Assembly: GCF_033568475.1 (NCBI RefSeq)
Contig: NC_133120.1
Location: 90,724,151 to 90,788,150, forward strand
Direction of reading: 5' to 3'
Origin: Henckelia pumila
Lineage: Eukaryota > Streptophyta > Magnoliopsida > Lamiales > Gesneriaceae
Length of the DNA: 64,000 nt
This document shows, piece after piece, positions 1-12,914 of the stretch (positions within the stretch are counted from its first letter, which is position 1; each line of letters begins with the position of its first letter). Made by a program: the position numbers and the translations under genes. The notes under the pieces are model-generated. The model was not told the DNA's origin and searched no databases. It worked only from the letters and a program-made list of their open reading frames with translations.

Positions 1-309
1 AAATTGCTTTTTTCGGTCTTGTATCTTTGTTACTTTGCGATTTCGGTCATCTATATTTTCAGATTTCAATTTTAGTCCGCTATCTTTATTTTTTGTCAAT
101 TCTAGTCATTTTTTCGATGTGGCGCTGATGTAGCACCAATGCAATGTTGATGTGGAGCTGACGTGTACAGTGCCACATAAGAATTTTCGAATAAAAAGGA
201 CTGAAATTGCCAAAAATCGAAACATGCAGGACTAAAACTGAAATACAAAAACATAAAGAATCGAAATCGCAAAATGACAAATATAAATGACCAAAATTGC
301 AGTTTTCCC
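1..309. mobile_element. Mutator-type MITE, copy 1 (cut by window edge)
   Basis: This is a short non-coding element ending in GCAGTTTTCCC at 309. Its outer left bases lie before the window. It is the reverse-complement relative of the complete copy at 56622-56934: both have alternating 'gaccaaaattgc / tttcagttttagtc' subterminal blocks around a GC-richer core. The 94-codon frame on the minus strand (86-370) runs through the repeat and is not a gene. The element ends about 520 bp upstream of the NOL6 start codon. Three of the four ACGT cores seen in copy 2 are changed here by CpG-type transitions; the survivor is at 161-164. Confidence 0.75.
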
Positions 310-740
310 GAATTATTAATATGATTTTTTTTGAAAATGTTATTGACACTCCAATTTTTGTTACATACAATCCATTAATTATTTTTCTACTATAAGTTGA
401 CTATATTACCATTTAATCAATTTTAGTAAATTCCTTAATAGTCTCATAAAATCCTAAAATAATCTTTCTAAATTATAACAACTCAAAATATTATTGTTAT
501 ATTTGTCAATATTTTAAAATATAGTGTACAAACAAATTTTTAAAACATTATTGATTTAAAGAACCGTTCATTACCCTTAAAAAAATCGTTCATTATTATG
601 TGGTATTATAATTAAAGGGTATGATTACCAATAAAAAAAATTATTCAAAAAATATATAAAATTTCAAATTTGAAGTTAACATATTTCATATTTGTATAAT
701 AAACATTTTTCTAAACAAAAAAATAAAATAGAGAAGAGGG
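310..740. other. AT-rich intergenic / distal NOL6 promoter
   Basis: No coding signal, RNA gene or clear repeat is visible. The stretch is very AT-rich, with many short A and T runs, and leads into the NOL6 5' UTR. Confidence 0.5.
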
Positions 741-746
741 CTCTCC

Positions 747-754
747 AGGGTTTA
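747..754 (+). promoter_or_regulatory. Telo-box (inverted) in NOL6 promoter / 5' UTR
   Basis: AGGGTTTA is the reverse complement of the plant telo-box TAAACCCT. It lies 79-86 bp before the NOL6 ATG. Telo-boxes are a known feature of plant genes for ribosomal proteins and ribosome assembly, which fits this gene. That it acts here is inferred. Confidence 0.5.
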
Positions 755-832
755 CACACACATTCCTTAAACCTTCGGGTTGGCCCTCACTTGTGCTATT
801 TCAAACGCAGTCTGGAAGACTAGAACGGAAAT

Positions 833-3800
833 ATGGCTTCCGAGGCGGTGAAAAACTCTACCGATTCGAGGAATTTGAAGTTGAGGGAGCTATTGAAGGA
901 ATTGCAACTCGACTACTCTCCTTCCAATACTAAAATTATCAATGATGTTGTTTCATCGATCAAAGAAGCTATAGATGGAATTCCCGATGATATTCAGGTA
1001 CGTTCGAGTTTAGTTTCTCGTTTTCCAGTTTCACGGTTTCTTCTACCATTAGAAAAGTTTTTGTTCGCTGATTCTGTCCTGGAAAGGTTTAGGTAACCGA
1101 TAGTTTGTTGCAAGAGAAAATACTCAGAAGATTGAAAGATAATTATGTGAAACAACTAGCCGGAGAATGGAAAGATATGAACTTGCAGATTTTGAAGAAG
1201 GAAAAAGAGAAAAAGAAAAAGTCGAATGTTGGAAAAAAGTACCGAAAATTTTACAGAAAAAATTGATAGTTTTTTTAATCGGTAGATAGTTTCCAGATTT
1301 TTTATGTCGACTTTAATGTTGAAGTAGGAAGTATAACGCACCTTCGAACCAAACCCTTTCCAGCCCAGCCTTAAGACTCTAGTTTCGCAATCTGATTTAA
1401 TCGTTTAGATAACTAACTAATAATTTTTTTAGATAGTTGTTGGATACATTTTTTTTCTCTGTTTGATTCGATTGTCATTAATTTTTTCAAAGTCAAACAA
1501 AATGAATAAACCACATTTGGGGTGAGTTTCTTTCTTTCTTCAATTTTTAATCAGAATTTCTATTTGATCTATTTAGTTAAACAGATTCACCTGGATTGTT
1601 TTTGTAAAATCAGTTTGGTGAATTTGGTTGGCAGACTTTCAATTGATTCCATTAATTCAATTCTTCTATCAATAATCAAATCATACTTATTTCAAAAAAA
1701 AAAAAATCAATCATACTAATGACCATCCCTAGCTTAAAAAATAAAGTAGCATAAGATATAATACAACACACACAAATATCAAACTTTATTTATATTACAA
1801 TATTGAGTTTGCTTTATTTGCATGCCATCAGGTGAATGTGAACAAATTTGGGCATGTGTTATCTGACCAATAGTGACTGTTACATGATATGAATTCAAAC
1901 AAAAAAGATAAAATGACGAAATCTTTCTCCCAATAAATTGTTACTAGTGTACTCCATCATTCAGCCAAATACGCTTTTTGAAACTTATTAAAGTCTTTAA
2001 AGTCATCAATTCGAATTTTTTAATGTTTTTATTTGGTGATTTATATTTTTTTGGAGATTTTGTTTCTTATTAGAAATACTTTTCTGCGTTTTGTGATTTC
2101 CTTTCTTTGGAATTTGCCAATATATTTTGATTTAATTTTTGCTATTTGTGGTAGGTTACGGCTGCTGTTGCATCAGGCTTTGTGCGTGATATTTGTGCCG
2201 ATAAAGTAGACTTTAAGTTTAGGAAGCCCAATTCTGTAGAAATTGGGGGGAGTTATTCATTTCAATCCATTGCAAGGCCGGATGTGAACGTAGATATTTT
2301 TCTCAGGTTACCCAAGGTAATTTTTCCTACTTACAGTTTGAAATAATAATGATATAGTATGTGTTTTGATTTTGATTGATTATCTTTAGCTATTAAAACA
2401 TTGACTATCGATTGATTAAACATAAGTATGTGTTTTGATTTTGATTGGAAGACATAAGTGAGAATTCTGTTGAATGTTTCATGTGAGGATTCTGTTTTTG
2501 TGATTTGGCATCATTCTATAAACTTGGGGTTGTCTGGGCTCAGGTTTTGTGAGATTTGTAATCTCTAATGTTTTTATTTTGGTGAAATTACTACACTTGA
2601 TATTGCTTGGCCCCTTCTTTTAATAATTATTAAATTATCCAAAAATTGAAAGTGGGTTTTAAAATGGAATCAGGTTCTTAAGACCTGTTACAAATCTGTT
2701 TGTGACTCACATATGGTTACCATTCTGTTTTGTGTTTGGCTTTTTCTATTAAATGCTTTGCAAAACTGATCTTGATGCCCACCTGTTTTTATGCCACCAT
2801 TTTTTGCTAAATGCTTAATGACCTTATGGATTGCCATTCTTACGAAAGAACACATTTTTTTGAAAATATTGAAAGAGATATTTTGTGCTTCCTTTAAAAT
2901 AGAATCTCAAAAAATTGTGCTCTAACTTCTAATATTTTGGTCCGGAAGGTGAAAGGATTAGATTGATATGGAGAAGATGCTACTAGCAATCTAACAGCAG
3001 CAAGTTTCTTTAACAGCGCGGTTTTATTTTATGATCATGAACATGTGAAGTAACCCCCTGTCTATTGTCTATTAAGTTTTGTGGTATGGAGTTGTTTTTC
3101 TTATCAAATGTTCTGAGACGCAACTATCTCATAATGTAATGGACAAAGCATGTTTTAGCAATACTTTACATCAAGTGTTTATCTTTTATTTCTTTTATGA
3201 CAGGAAGTCTTTCATGAAAAAGACTATCTCAATCATCGTTACCATGCAAAAAGATTTCTTTATCTTTGCATGATCAAAAAGTATTTGAAATGTTCGTCTT
3301 TAATTCAAGATGTGAGATGGTCCACATTCCATAATGAGGCGCGGAAACCTATATTGGTTGTTTATTCAGGTTTTAATTTCTTATACTTAATCTCCTCTGC
3401 TTTTGTTGATAATTATCCTTTAATTTTCTTAAACGTCTTGAACGTATCAGCTGCAAGGTTATCTGGGGACGTTGGATTTTTAGTGAAAATAATTCCTACA
3501 GCACCATCTTTGTTCAAGGTATCAAAATTGGACATGACGAGGAACAACATCCGCGCCATGAATCAAGGTTTGAATCTCACTCGTTGCTATATTTGTCATC
3601 TTTGAGTTTTGTTGAACTTTTCAACTAAATGCAACCTTAATATCATAAAGATTTAGAAGCTACTCCAAATTACAACATGAGTATTTTGGAGGACATGTTT
3701 ATTGAAGATAATGCAGAGTGCGTCAAGAAAACTTTCATTGGATGGAAGGAACTAGGAGAAGCTTTGCTACTGATCAAAGTATGATGAGCTGTATAGTATT

Positions 3801-6800
3801 GTATTCATTTTTATTCTTGCTTAATAGTAGTTTTGTTCCTTCGCATGGAATATTATATTTGTGTTATGAAGTAGGTTTGGGCTCGGAAGCGAAGTTCTTT
3901 ATATGTTCATGACTGTCTAAGTGGATTTCTGATCACCATCATAATGACATATCTCGCCTCAAAGTCCGGTAAAAATCGCATCAACAGATCAATGAATGCT
4001 ATTCAGATTTTGCGTATCACCCTGGACTTTATTGGTATGTGTGAATATCCTTTTGCCTCATGCGTCATACACATTTTTGTGTAAGCTTTGTAGATGTAAG
4101 GTAGTTTCAGGAATCAGAATTATCCTTAAAAAATAATTTTGTTGATGTTGTGGTAGTATTATGGTTACCATCTTTTGCTGATATAGTTATACTAATTCTG
4201 GATGTGTTGTATTGTCTTTAACTTGAATCTTATGTTTTGGCAATTATATATGCCTGAGATGCTCTGTCCTGTGAATTTCCCTTATGATTTCGTGGATATG
4301 ATAGGGGTTTGTACACCTATTCAACTTTGGTGAATGATATGCCATGAATTTCTGAGGCTGTCAGATGTTCAATATAATAAAATGCCTTGGCATTTCTGTT
4401 TTAGTAATTTTCCTTCTGCCTTTAAATGCATGTTTATTGAATTTTTAATGTTTTTTTGCAAATCTTCCTTGAGATGTTCATTTACTCCTTTTTCAATGTT
4501 GATGGTCATTTCCTTCTTTTTTTTTTGGGTCATAAAGCATAGTTGTTATTTCAGTAGTTACCTACATTTGTAAGTAATGTTACTTGATTAATTAGTAAAG
4601 TGTTTCCTGTAGTTTAACTGCATTCTTTTTGTCAAGACAACTTGCCAAGGTAGTTCTTGTCAAATTTTCGTTCGTTCCGCCAAGACTTTTGAAGAAACTG
4701 GGTGGAACATCTAGATTGGGAAGATCATTCATTTATTCGTTGAAATTTTTGTACCAAGTGTGTTTTTGTTTTTGCGCAAACACCAGACTGATCTTATCTA
4801 GGGTTTTCATCTTGATGTTACGAAGTGTGATACCATTGACAACCACTAGGATGGGTTACCTATTGAAATTATCTCCTGTTAACATAACAAGCATCTTGTT
4901 TTCAGCCAATTCAAAACTATGGGACACTGGACTCTTCTTTCAGCCCAATGGGGAAGATAGTGTTCCGAACAAGGTACTACACTCATTGTTTATGTCTCTT
5001 TCAGTTCGATCTACCTTTATGATAATTTCCATTTCTCATATCTGTTAGCAAGTGGGGAGTTTCCTCTAATTTCCAAAAAAATGGCCTGCAGTTATTAACT
5101 TGCTTTCATTGAGCTGTATATTCGAAATGTCTTTTTGAACTTTGACCTTGGTGCATATCTCATCAGCCAGCAAACTTGGTATCTGTTTAAAGAAAACCAT
5201 GATGGGTTTCCCTTTCTTCAGCTACCCATCATATGTTACAGCTAACCTTTACAATTCTCTTGAATTTAGTATAGGATCTTGATGTTGACATCGATATTCC
5301 CACGCTTTTAATATTATCTTGTTTCCTGTATGTTAATTCAATATTGGAATCACAGGATAAATGGAAGCAATTGCAGTTATTTCCTGTAAACATTTGTGAT
5401 TCATTTGCTAGATACAATATGGCATTTCGGGTCTCGCTGAGTGGTTTCCAAGAGGTAATCTCTTTTATGGATCTCCATTCTCCATCATACAGTCATCAGA
5501 TTGACCATACTTATTCGTAGATGGTTAACAATAAGTAATTATTTTTAGCTTCGCGATGAGGCTGCTGCGGCAATTACTTGCATTGATAAATGTAAAGATG
5601 CGGGTTTTGATGAGATCTTTATGACAGATGTTGATTTTCCTGCCAAATATGACTACTGCACAAGGTACATTGTAGTTGTATGTAATTGTGTTTGTTTGTG
5701 AGAGAGACAGATTAATACATTTTTATTAATTTAATTTAATTAATTGAAAGCTATGAACAACAATATATAAACCCTATGCCTGTGACGGGAGAATATTTTA
5801 TATTTTTGAAAATTCAACAAACTTTTGTGGCATATTAACAGATCTTGCTTTTAGTAGACAAGAAGTTGTAAATGTATGCTTGCTTATTTTCAAACACTTC
5901 CTGTTAGTGAGAAAGACAATATTCATTAAACTTTATTTAAATGTTACATGGATTTCTTTGAGGATGGATGAAAGATAAAAGAGAGATTATTTAAGGTGAA
6001 AGTTGGTAATTTCTTTCAGAAATGTGCTGATTGTTATTCTTTTTACCATTGAGTTGATAAAGCAGTGGAAGAGGATTCAATGCACCACAAAAATATTTGA
6101 CTTAGGATTTCTTATGATGCATAAGATTGTATGAATTGCCCATTACTTCATGTGCTAGATGCTCGTCTCACACATGGAATTTTTTAGATTAAATTTGAAG
6201 GCCAATCATGATATTCATGTTTCTGGATTTTGCTTGGATAAAGAATGTTGGAGATCATACGAGCAGAAGGTATTTAATATCATAGATCAAGCATTGACGG
6301 GGAGAACTAAGCTGATTCGAGTAATCTGGAGGAATGCTGCTTCTGAATGCAATTTTGAAGATGTATGATGTGTACAAATAGTTATCTAAAGCAATGCTTG
6401 AAGTTTATGTCATGAGTTGATGGATTTGTATTTTTTCTTCTAATTATAGGGTTTATCTACGCCGGATGGAGAATCTTTATTTATTGGGATTGCAATAGGC
6501 TCTGTGGGAGAGGCATTCAAACAGGCCATCGTGGGTCCTAGTTCTGAAGACAAAGATAAGGTGGTTTACTTCTGTGTACCTCATTACATTTATGTGTATT
6601 TATGTAGCTTTGATCAATTTCTGAACGGTTACAAATACTGAAATAGGCTCTAGCATTTAGAAAGTTCTGGGGGGATAAGGCTACCCTGAGATGGTTTCGT
6701 GATGGTAAAATTGCAGAAGTTGCAGGTAAGGAATGCTTACTGGTTTCTACTTTGTTGCTGCGTGATGCTAATGGTAATTTGGAAAAAAACGCCTCACTCA

Positions 6801-9800
6801 CAACCTTAATTATTAGTGTGGGAGCATGAGGAATGGCAAAAGCATCTTGTTATAAAGGAAATAACTGAGCATGTTCTACAGCGGCATCTCTCCCTTCCAA
6901 AACAAAATATGTTGTCTATAGTAGACCAACTTGATTTTGCGCTCCACATTGGCAATAGAGGTATGGATTTGTTTCTGTAATGATGGTTTTCTGTAGATTC
7001 TTTTCAAACAAAATTAATCACTGATATGGATTCATGACTTGCAGATCCTATATCATTTTCTAAGAATCTGTTGAAGGCATTTGATGATCTGTCAAAGCAA
7101 TTGCGCCTCCTTGATGACATTCCTCTCAGGATATCCAGCGTCCAGCCTCTAGACTCAGGTTTGTTGCTCAATTTTTAATACCCTCCACCTTCTCTCACGC
7201 TAGCATTGTTAGATAATTTGGGCTGATGCTGTACTCATCGACTTATGGAACTGGTTTTTTCCTCTCACATTTACCACTTATTGCCTTAAGCAATACTTTT
7301 TGAACAAATGTAGATACTTGTGGCAGAGTTTAACTAAAAGGAACTAATTTGTTTTCTAACATCAGGTTCTGTATAGCGAAAATAAAGCTGATATGTTGAG
7401 TGGGCATGCAATTCAGAATGGCCCAATCTTCACCCAATGCTAAACTGAATTTTAAAATGTCTGCTGTTGGTATGAGCAGTCCTCGTCATGCCCACAGCTG
7501 AGGTCAGGCTGAGGACTGGCCAGCTTTGCTAACATTCCTGATATTTCTTACTTCCTACATAGTTTTAGTAAAGAATGTTGCCAAGGAGCCGCATTTTTCC
7601 AACAATGACAATTATTTCCATTTGTTTTCATGTTTGGTTCTTTAGCAAATATACCATCCTGCAATAATTTTTGCTGCTTTGTTATTAACTTCACAAGAAG
7701 CCAAACTATTAGTCAGATGCCTTAATAACATTTATTTATTATTGACAAGTTTATGATTTCTGTGTACTAATCCTCCTATTGTTTTACTTCTGAAAAGCAC
7801 ACAACGAGAGTTTTTTGTATTCCCTGTCAAGATGTAGAATTCTTATCTCCGCTAAGCTCTAATGGATATGCTCCACTGTCTCAATCGGCTCTGAAAATAA
7901 AACAACTTCGAAGAATGTCACGAAACTGTTGATCTATAACCACCAAAACATAAAATGAACAGTTATTGGAAAATTGTAAATGTTTCTTGAGTGGATATAA
8001 TGGATAAGGTGCTTTGTTCATTTTGTAGGTTAAATTTCTAGTACAAATGTACAGTTATCTAAAATTCATGAATGATGAAGAGGTGTGAGATTGATGAATG
8101 TATGTTATTTTTAATTGTGACATCTTTTGATTTAACAATCTGTATTAAGTCAAATACATTATACACCTTGGGAAGCCTCTTCATTGGGAATAAATGATCT
8201 CCTTCATACTGTCTGTTTCAGCACAAAGCTTTGCACTTAATGATTAGCTTTATACTTACTCATACCGCAGCTTTTAGGTTGACATCTGTCCTTCCTCCCT
8301 CTCCGCATCCATTAGCACATAAAAAAGGCATCCGTGTTAAACTAGAGAAAGAATACACTACCTGTATACAATCACTTGCGGTCTTGATTCAGGTGAGCAG
8401 AGGATAATTAGTTATTTATCAATTATTTTCAAGAACAACTTCTTACTTCCTTATAGTTGGAAGGTTCTGGAAACTGGCCAATGGATGAGCAGGCACGAGA
8501 GAAAACTAAATCAGCATTTCTCCTCAAAATTGCGGAGAGGTTGGTTTTGCTATGTTTTTTTTTTTTTCTTTTCTTGTCAAAACTCCAGTGTTTATATGTT
8601 TTATCTAATCGCACAACTCTACAGCCTTCAGGACAAATTTGGGATTTCATGTTCAGCTACAGAAGATGATGTTGATGTTTTCATGTCTGGATATGCGTTT
8701 CGCCTTAAAATACTGCATGAGAGAGGATTAAGCTTGGCAAATCGAAAAAGTAAGAGATTCTATTTTCCTAACCATCTTCCTATTTCATAGCAGTAACTTT
8801 CTATATAGTAGGAAGTTGAGAATGATTTTTTCATTTGCAGGTGGTGCTCAAAAGAAGGGGGTTATGTCTTCGGATAAAGATCTTTTCCTTCTCAGTCAAC
8901 ATTCTAGCATGATTAATGGTTTACGAGGCCGCTTTCCTATATACGGGGAAGTTGTTCGGTGAGAATTTGGGCTCATTGCGAGATACTCAACCCCACCCCC
9001 ACCCCAACCCTCCCTCTTCCCTCCCGGCCCCACCCAACCCCCACAAAAAAAAGAAAAAAAAAACTAAAAGAAATTAACAAATGTGAAGAAAAGGAAGTAC
9101 AAGTTGGAAAGGAATATCTTTTAAACTAAGATAGATTTTGAACTTTTGACACTTTCTTTTCTTTGTCTTATAGACTTGCAAAACGCTGGATATCTGCACA
9201 TCTTTTTTCAAATGCATTTTCAGAAGAGACCATTGAGCTGTTAGTGGCCCATCTCTTTTTGAAGCCTTTGCCGTTCAGACCTCCATGCTCCCGAATAACT
9301 GGATTTCTGAGGTTAATTTCTTTCTCATATGCTTGTGTGTGTGAAAGATTCAGGTCCTTCTATTTATCTCCAACACCCCTCCCCCTTATCTCAGGTGGGT
9401 TTTGATTTTTTGTCAACTTTTTTGCTAAGTCAAACTTCATTCAATGCAACTAACATATATTTCTAAATTGCTGGTTTTTGTTGATTGACTCTTTCAAACT
9501 TTTTGGTGATTGGATATTTATTTTATCATTTGGCTTTAGCTTAATAGCATTGTGATGTTCTGCAGTGTTATAACTTCCATCTGATGATGTGAAAGATTCA
9601 CTATGTCTGATTATGAGTGGAGACTCATTATGTGTTGGTAATTGTATGTAGTTTAAAGTTGGCTGTGGGTTTCTAGATATTTTATCATTGTATTATCTTT
9701 TTAGTCTAAATGCTTGCGCATTGCATCATATTATAGAGGAGGTTGTCAGAAAGAAGTGATAGGTTGTCAATTTATTTTGTTTTCTTGGTGAGTTCGGTGT

Positions 9801-11743
9801 TGCATCTTTGATTTAAAGTGGGAAGACTGAATTCTTATCCATGGGGTCGTATTATTTTCTAGCTAGAAATATTAAATCGGATCTGCTGATATTATTGGTT
9901 AGCAGACATAATATTCTAAAATCCACCACCTCAACTCTGACATTTCTCATTCATTGATTAGCTAAAAATGATGCTTGATTGTATTAGTTTTTATTTTACA
10001 ATGACTTTAAGTTCAGATGACCCCAATGACTCTCATTGAGTTTGATTTTACAAGAAGTTAATTTTTTTTTGGGGTTGTTTTCACCGTGAAGAATAATTTC
10101 TTACTTTCAGGTTCCTAAGATTATTATCGCAGTATGATTGGAGTTTTTCTCCATTGATTGTTGACATCAATGGTGATTTGACTCCTGATGATGACAAAGA
10201 AATTAATGTAAGTGCTGCAACTTAAAAACTGATTTTAATGGATAATTATTTATTTCTTAATTTCCTTTTCTACAAAAGAACTCGTCGTGTTGAAACCATG
10301 GTCACATATTTATGCTGTGTAGGAGAATTTCATGTCGACTAGAAAAGAGGAGTCCCAGAATGCAGGTCCAGCTATGTTTGTGGCTACTGCATACGACAAG
10401 GCATCGGAAACTTGGACCAGCCAAAGACCGACTGCGGCAGTGAGTAGCTCTTAATGACAGACTCTATTTGGGCTAATTGCATTTACACCCCCTGTGAAAA
10501 GTCTAAAAGACATAAAACCCCCTAAGAAATATTAATAGGCTAATGCATCCCTCAGTTTTTTAAAATGTAGCACATTTCACCCCTGTGTTATACAAACCCG
10601 GGCACATTTATACCCTCTCATAGGGGTTTTTATGCTAATTTTTTTAAAATATAGGGTCTAACATACTATTAATTTTACACATGGTGTTTTATGCCTTTTA
10701 GACTTTTCACAGGGGGTGTGAATACAATTAGCCCCACTCTATTTATTACTTTTGGATGTCATTGTCTTGGGTGTTGATACATATGTATATTTTATATATA
10801 AGGAGCTGAGGAGATTGGTAGCATATACGGCCAGCAGTTCAAAATTGTTAACCAGAATCATTATGCAGAATCAGATTGATCCATACCAATGGCAAGTAGG
10901 TGGCCACTATTTTTTAATGATATCATCTATTTTGTGCAACATTTATTTAGAATGGTGCATCGTTTCCCCTGCAGTGTCTTTTCCGCACGCCTCTGAGCAA
11001 CTACGATGCTGTGATTCTTCTTCACAGGGATAAACTGCCTTATCCACACCACCTTCTATTTCCATCCGAAGTCGAGCAAGGTTTTTTTTTTCCACATTTA
11101 TGTTCAGCACAATCCTTGTCTACGTATCCATACCATAAATTTTTAGATTTGTCCTTTTTTCCCTTCTACTGGAACATATCTTGCAATTTGTCGCATGAGC
11201 AGGGTGGCATGTGATATGCGGGAGAGCTAGCAAAACCTTCCTGCCCTTTTTCTCGTCTCAGGACATGGAAGGAAGCTCGGAGGAACTGAAGAATAATCTG
11301 ATGGTGAACTTTGAACCACTTAAATGTCTTGTAGCGGACATCGAGGCTAGTAACATATTTGCTAATGGCATATATTCGAGTGGTATCAATGCACTGTTTA
11401 TACTGAAATTTGAGATCTATTCTTCTGCCTTCCTTTATGCAGAAAGAGTTTTCAAATGTATTCAAGGTGTGGTATGATTCTTTGGGAGGCGATGCTGTTG
11501 GTCTCACGTTCGTTTCAAAGGTATACCTCATGATTCTCATTGTTGAGTCTCTCATGAATGTGACTATTTCATTGTTGACCCTTAATTATATGATTTCAGA
11601 AAAGGCGAAGAGATGAGTTTTCAGAAGATGACAATTTATTCGATTCGCTACAATCTATGGGTAAACTGGGTAAAGGATTCATAAAAAGTGTTCATCTTCT
11701 CAAGACCCCAATACTAAAGAGGTGTACATCCAAACGTATTTAA
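833..11743 (+). CDS. NOL6: Nucleolar protein 6 (NRAP/NOL6, Utp22 homologue)
   Basis: The family acts in the nucleolus as part of the small-subunit processome (yeast Utp22 with Rrp7) in early 18S pre-rRNA processing. It carries diverged nucleotidyltransferase-like Nrap domains. My model has 26 exons: 833-997, 2155-2316, 3204-3369, 3451-3567, 3651-3778, 3875-4034, 4906-4973, 5356-5454, 5549-5664, 6188-6362, 6450-6560, 6647-6725, 6817-6960, 7045-7158, 8271-8392, 8457-8539, 8625-8749, 8841-8958, 9174-9311, 10111-10207, 10323-10439, 10803-10895, 10975-11080, 11203-11345, 11443-11520, 11600-11743. All junctions keep frame and give 1055 aa, the usual plant length. Conserved blocks include DKVDFKFRKPNSVEIGGSYS, GFCLDKECWRSYEQK, LEGSGNWPMD and YDAVILLHRDKLPYP. 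The ATG at 833 heads the conserved N-terminus. Intron 24 appears to have a GC donor (GAG|GCTAGT). Intron 21 holds a MITE; intron 1 holds an unexplained open stretch (see findings). Confidence 0.93.
1093..1266 (+). other. Possible alternative last exon in NOL6 intron 1
   Basis: After a TTTAG acceptor at 1088-1092, a frame continuous with exon 1 runs for 57 codons to a TGA at 1264-1266. It is rich in Lys, Arg and Glu and ends in a strongly basic tail (KEKEKKKKSNVGKKYRKFYR). Spliced to exon 1 it would give a protein of about 112 aa. The main model skips it and joins exon 1 to 2155. I do not recognise the peptide. It could be chance open frame in a purine-rich intron, an old gene fragment or a real alternative terminal exon. 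Confidence 0.3.
8981..9060. repeat. C-rich / A-rich low-complexity tract in NOL6 intron 18
   Basis: The sense strand carries several C runs of 3-5 separated by A or T, then an A-rich run. The opposite strand could form a G-quadruplex. It lies just after the exon 18 donor at 8958. Confidence 0.6.
10470..10735. mobile_element. MITE with long TIRs in NOL6 intron 21
   Basis: The ends are inverted repeats: GGGCTAATTGCATTTACACC at the left pairs with the reverse complement of the right end, and complementarity continues for about 40 bp. A 9-bp direct repeat, ACTCTATTT, flanks it (10461-10469 and 10736-10744). A 9-bp duplication and long TIRs indicate a Mutator-type non-autonomous element. It has no coding capacity and sits between exons 21 and 22. 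Confidence 0.85.
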
Positions 11744-12914
11744 GAGTGAGCCCAACGAGATTTTGAGAGAGAGGTTTGCGCTCATTTTGCAGAAGCTGCA
11801 AGTTTATTAGGGATTTTATTCCCTTTGAAGTAGAAAAAGTGTAGGAGAGTTGTTGAGTTATTTTTGGGATTAGTTTTCATGTATAAATATTGTGTACGTA
11901 ATTTTTAGCATTTTTATACTTTTGAAGTGTTGGTTGGTTCTTTTTTTGTTTTTGTTTTTGTTTTTAAGCTTTTATTTCTGGAAAGTTATTTGATTTTTAA
12001 AGCTACGTGACATATGATAAAAGAATTAGGTCCTCATCAAGTGCCATAAATTCAGTGAGAATCGTGGGTGAAAGAAAACAAGGATTGGTTCCTTTGTTGC
12101 AGCAAAAATGGCTGCGTGAAGATGAATATGACCTTTCAACTCAGGGTCCTATTGGGAAGGGCCAAGGAAAAAACATAAAGAAAACAAAACCATTCCTTTC
12201 AATCAATCGTTCTTTTTAATTTCTAAGTTGAACTACTCTGCAAATGAAATTTGAGACCTTTGTTGAATATGGTTTCATTTAAAAATAATAATGAATGAAT
12301 CTGGGACTCGGCTAAAAAATAAAGAATAAATTGTATTTCTTTTGTCTCGATATTTGTATTTTCAAGGATTTTTTTTTTGAAATTAAAGTATTTTCAAGGA
12401 TTTGATTCTTTGGATTATCGAATTTGACTCTTTATTAACTTAGGATTTTTTTATTCATTTTTCCAAGAAATTGTTGATGTAACATTGAATTCGAGCGACA
12501 TAAAATATCAAAATCCCAAATTTCAAAGAATTAAAGGAGTGTTTTGGTGAGTTTTTACTTATTTAAAAGTGAGTATTGTAGAGATTATTTTGAAGTTGAT
12601 GAGGAACGGTGTTTGAAAATAAAAGTTTAAAGTAATACAAGGTAAAATTTAGTGTTTGCAAAATAATTGTTTCCAAATTTAATTTTTTAATTAAATGACA
12701 ACAATTACCTAATTTAATTATTTAATTTTTTATAAGCACACCATAAAAATGTGTTTACATATTATTATTATTATTATATTATGAATTTTGTATCCAAAAT
12801 ATTTTATTTTTTATTATAACATGAATAATTGAAAATATATATAAGATTAATAAAAAAATGACAAAATTTTTATAAGATTAATAAAAATATAAGAAAATGA
12901 CAATTTTGTATTAA
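11744..12914. other. NOL6 3' UTR and AT-rich intergenic DNA
   Basis: The first 150-250 bp should be NOL6 3' UTR. A short (T5G)n run lies at about 11941-11965. The 70-codon frame at 12007-12219 has no family signature. From about 12540 the sequence is extremely AT-rich and may be part of a decayed element, but I could not pair its ends confidently. Confidence 0.5.

Noticed and set aside
86-370. 94-codon frame on the minus strand
   Set aside because: It runs through a MITE whose repeats keep the frame open; no protein family signal.
4629-5048. 139-codon frame overlapping NOL6 intron 6 and exon 7
   Set aside because: It is in another frame than the conserved NOL6 coding sequence and covers mostly intron.
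12007-12219. 70-codon frame after NOL6
   Set aside because: No family resemblance, no conserved blocks and low-complexity surroundings; treated as chance.
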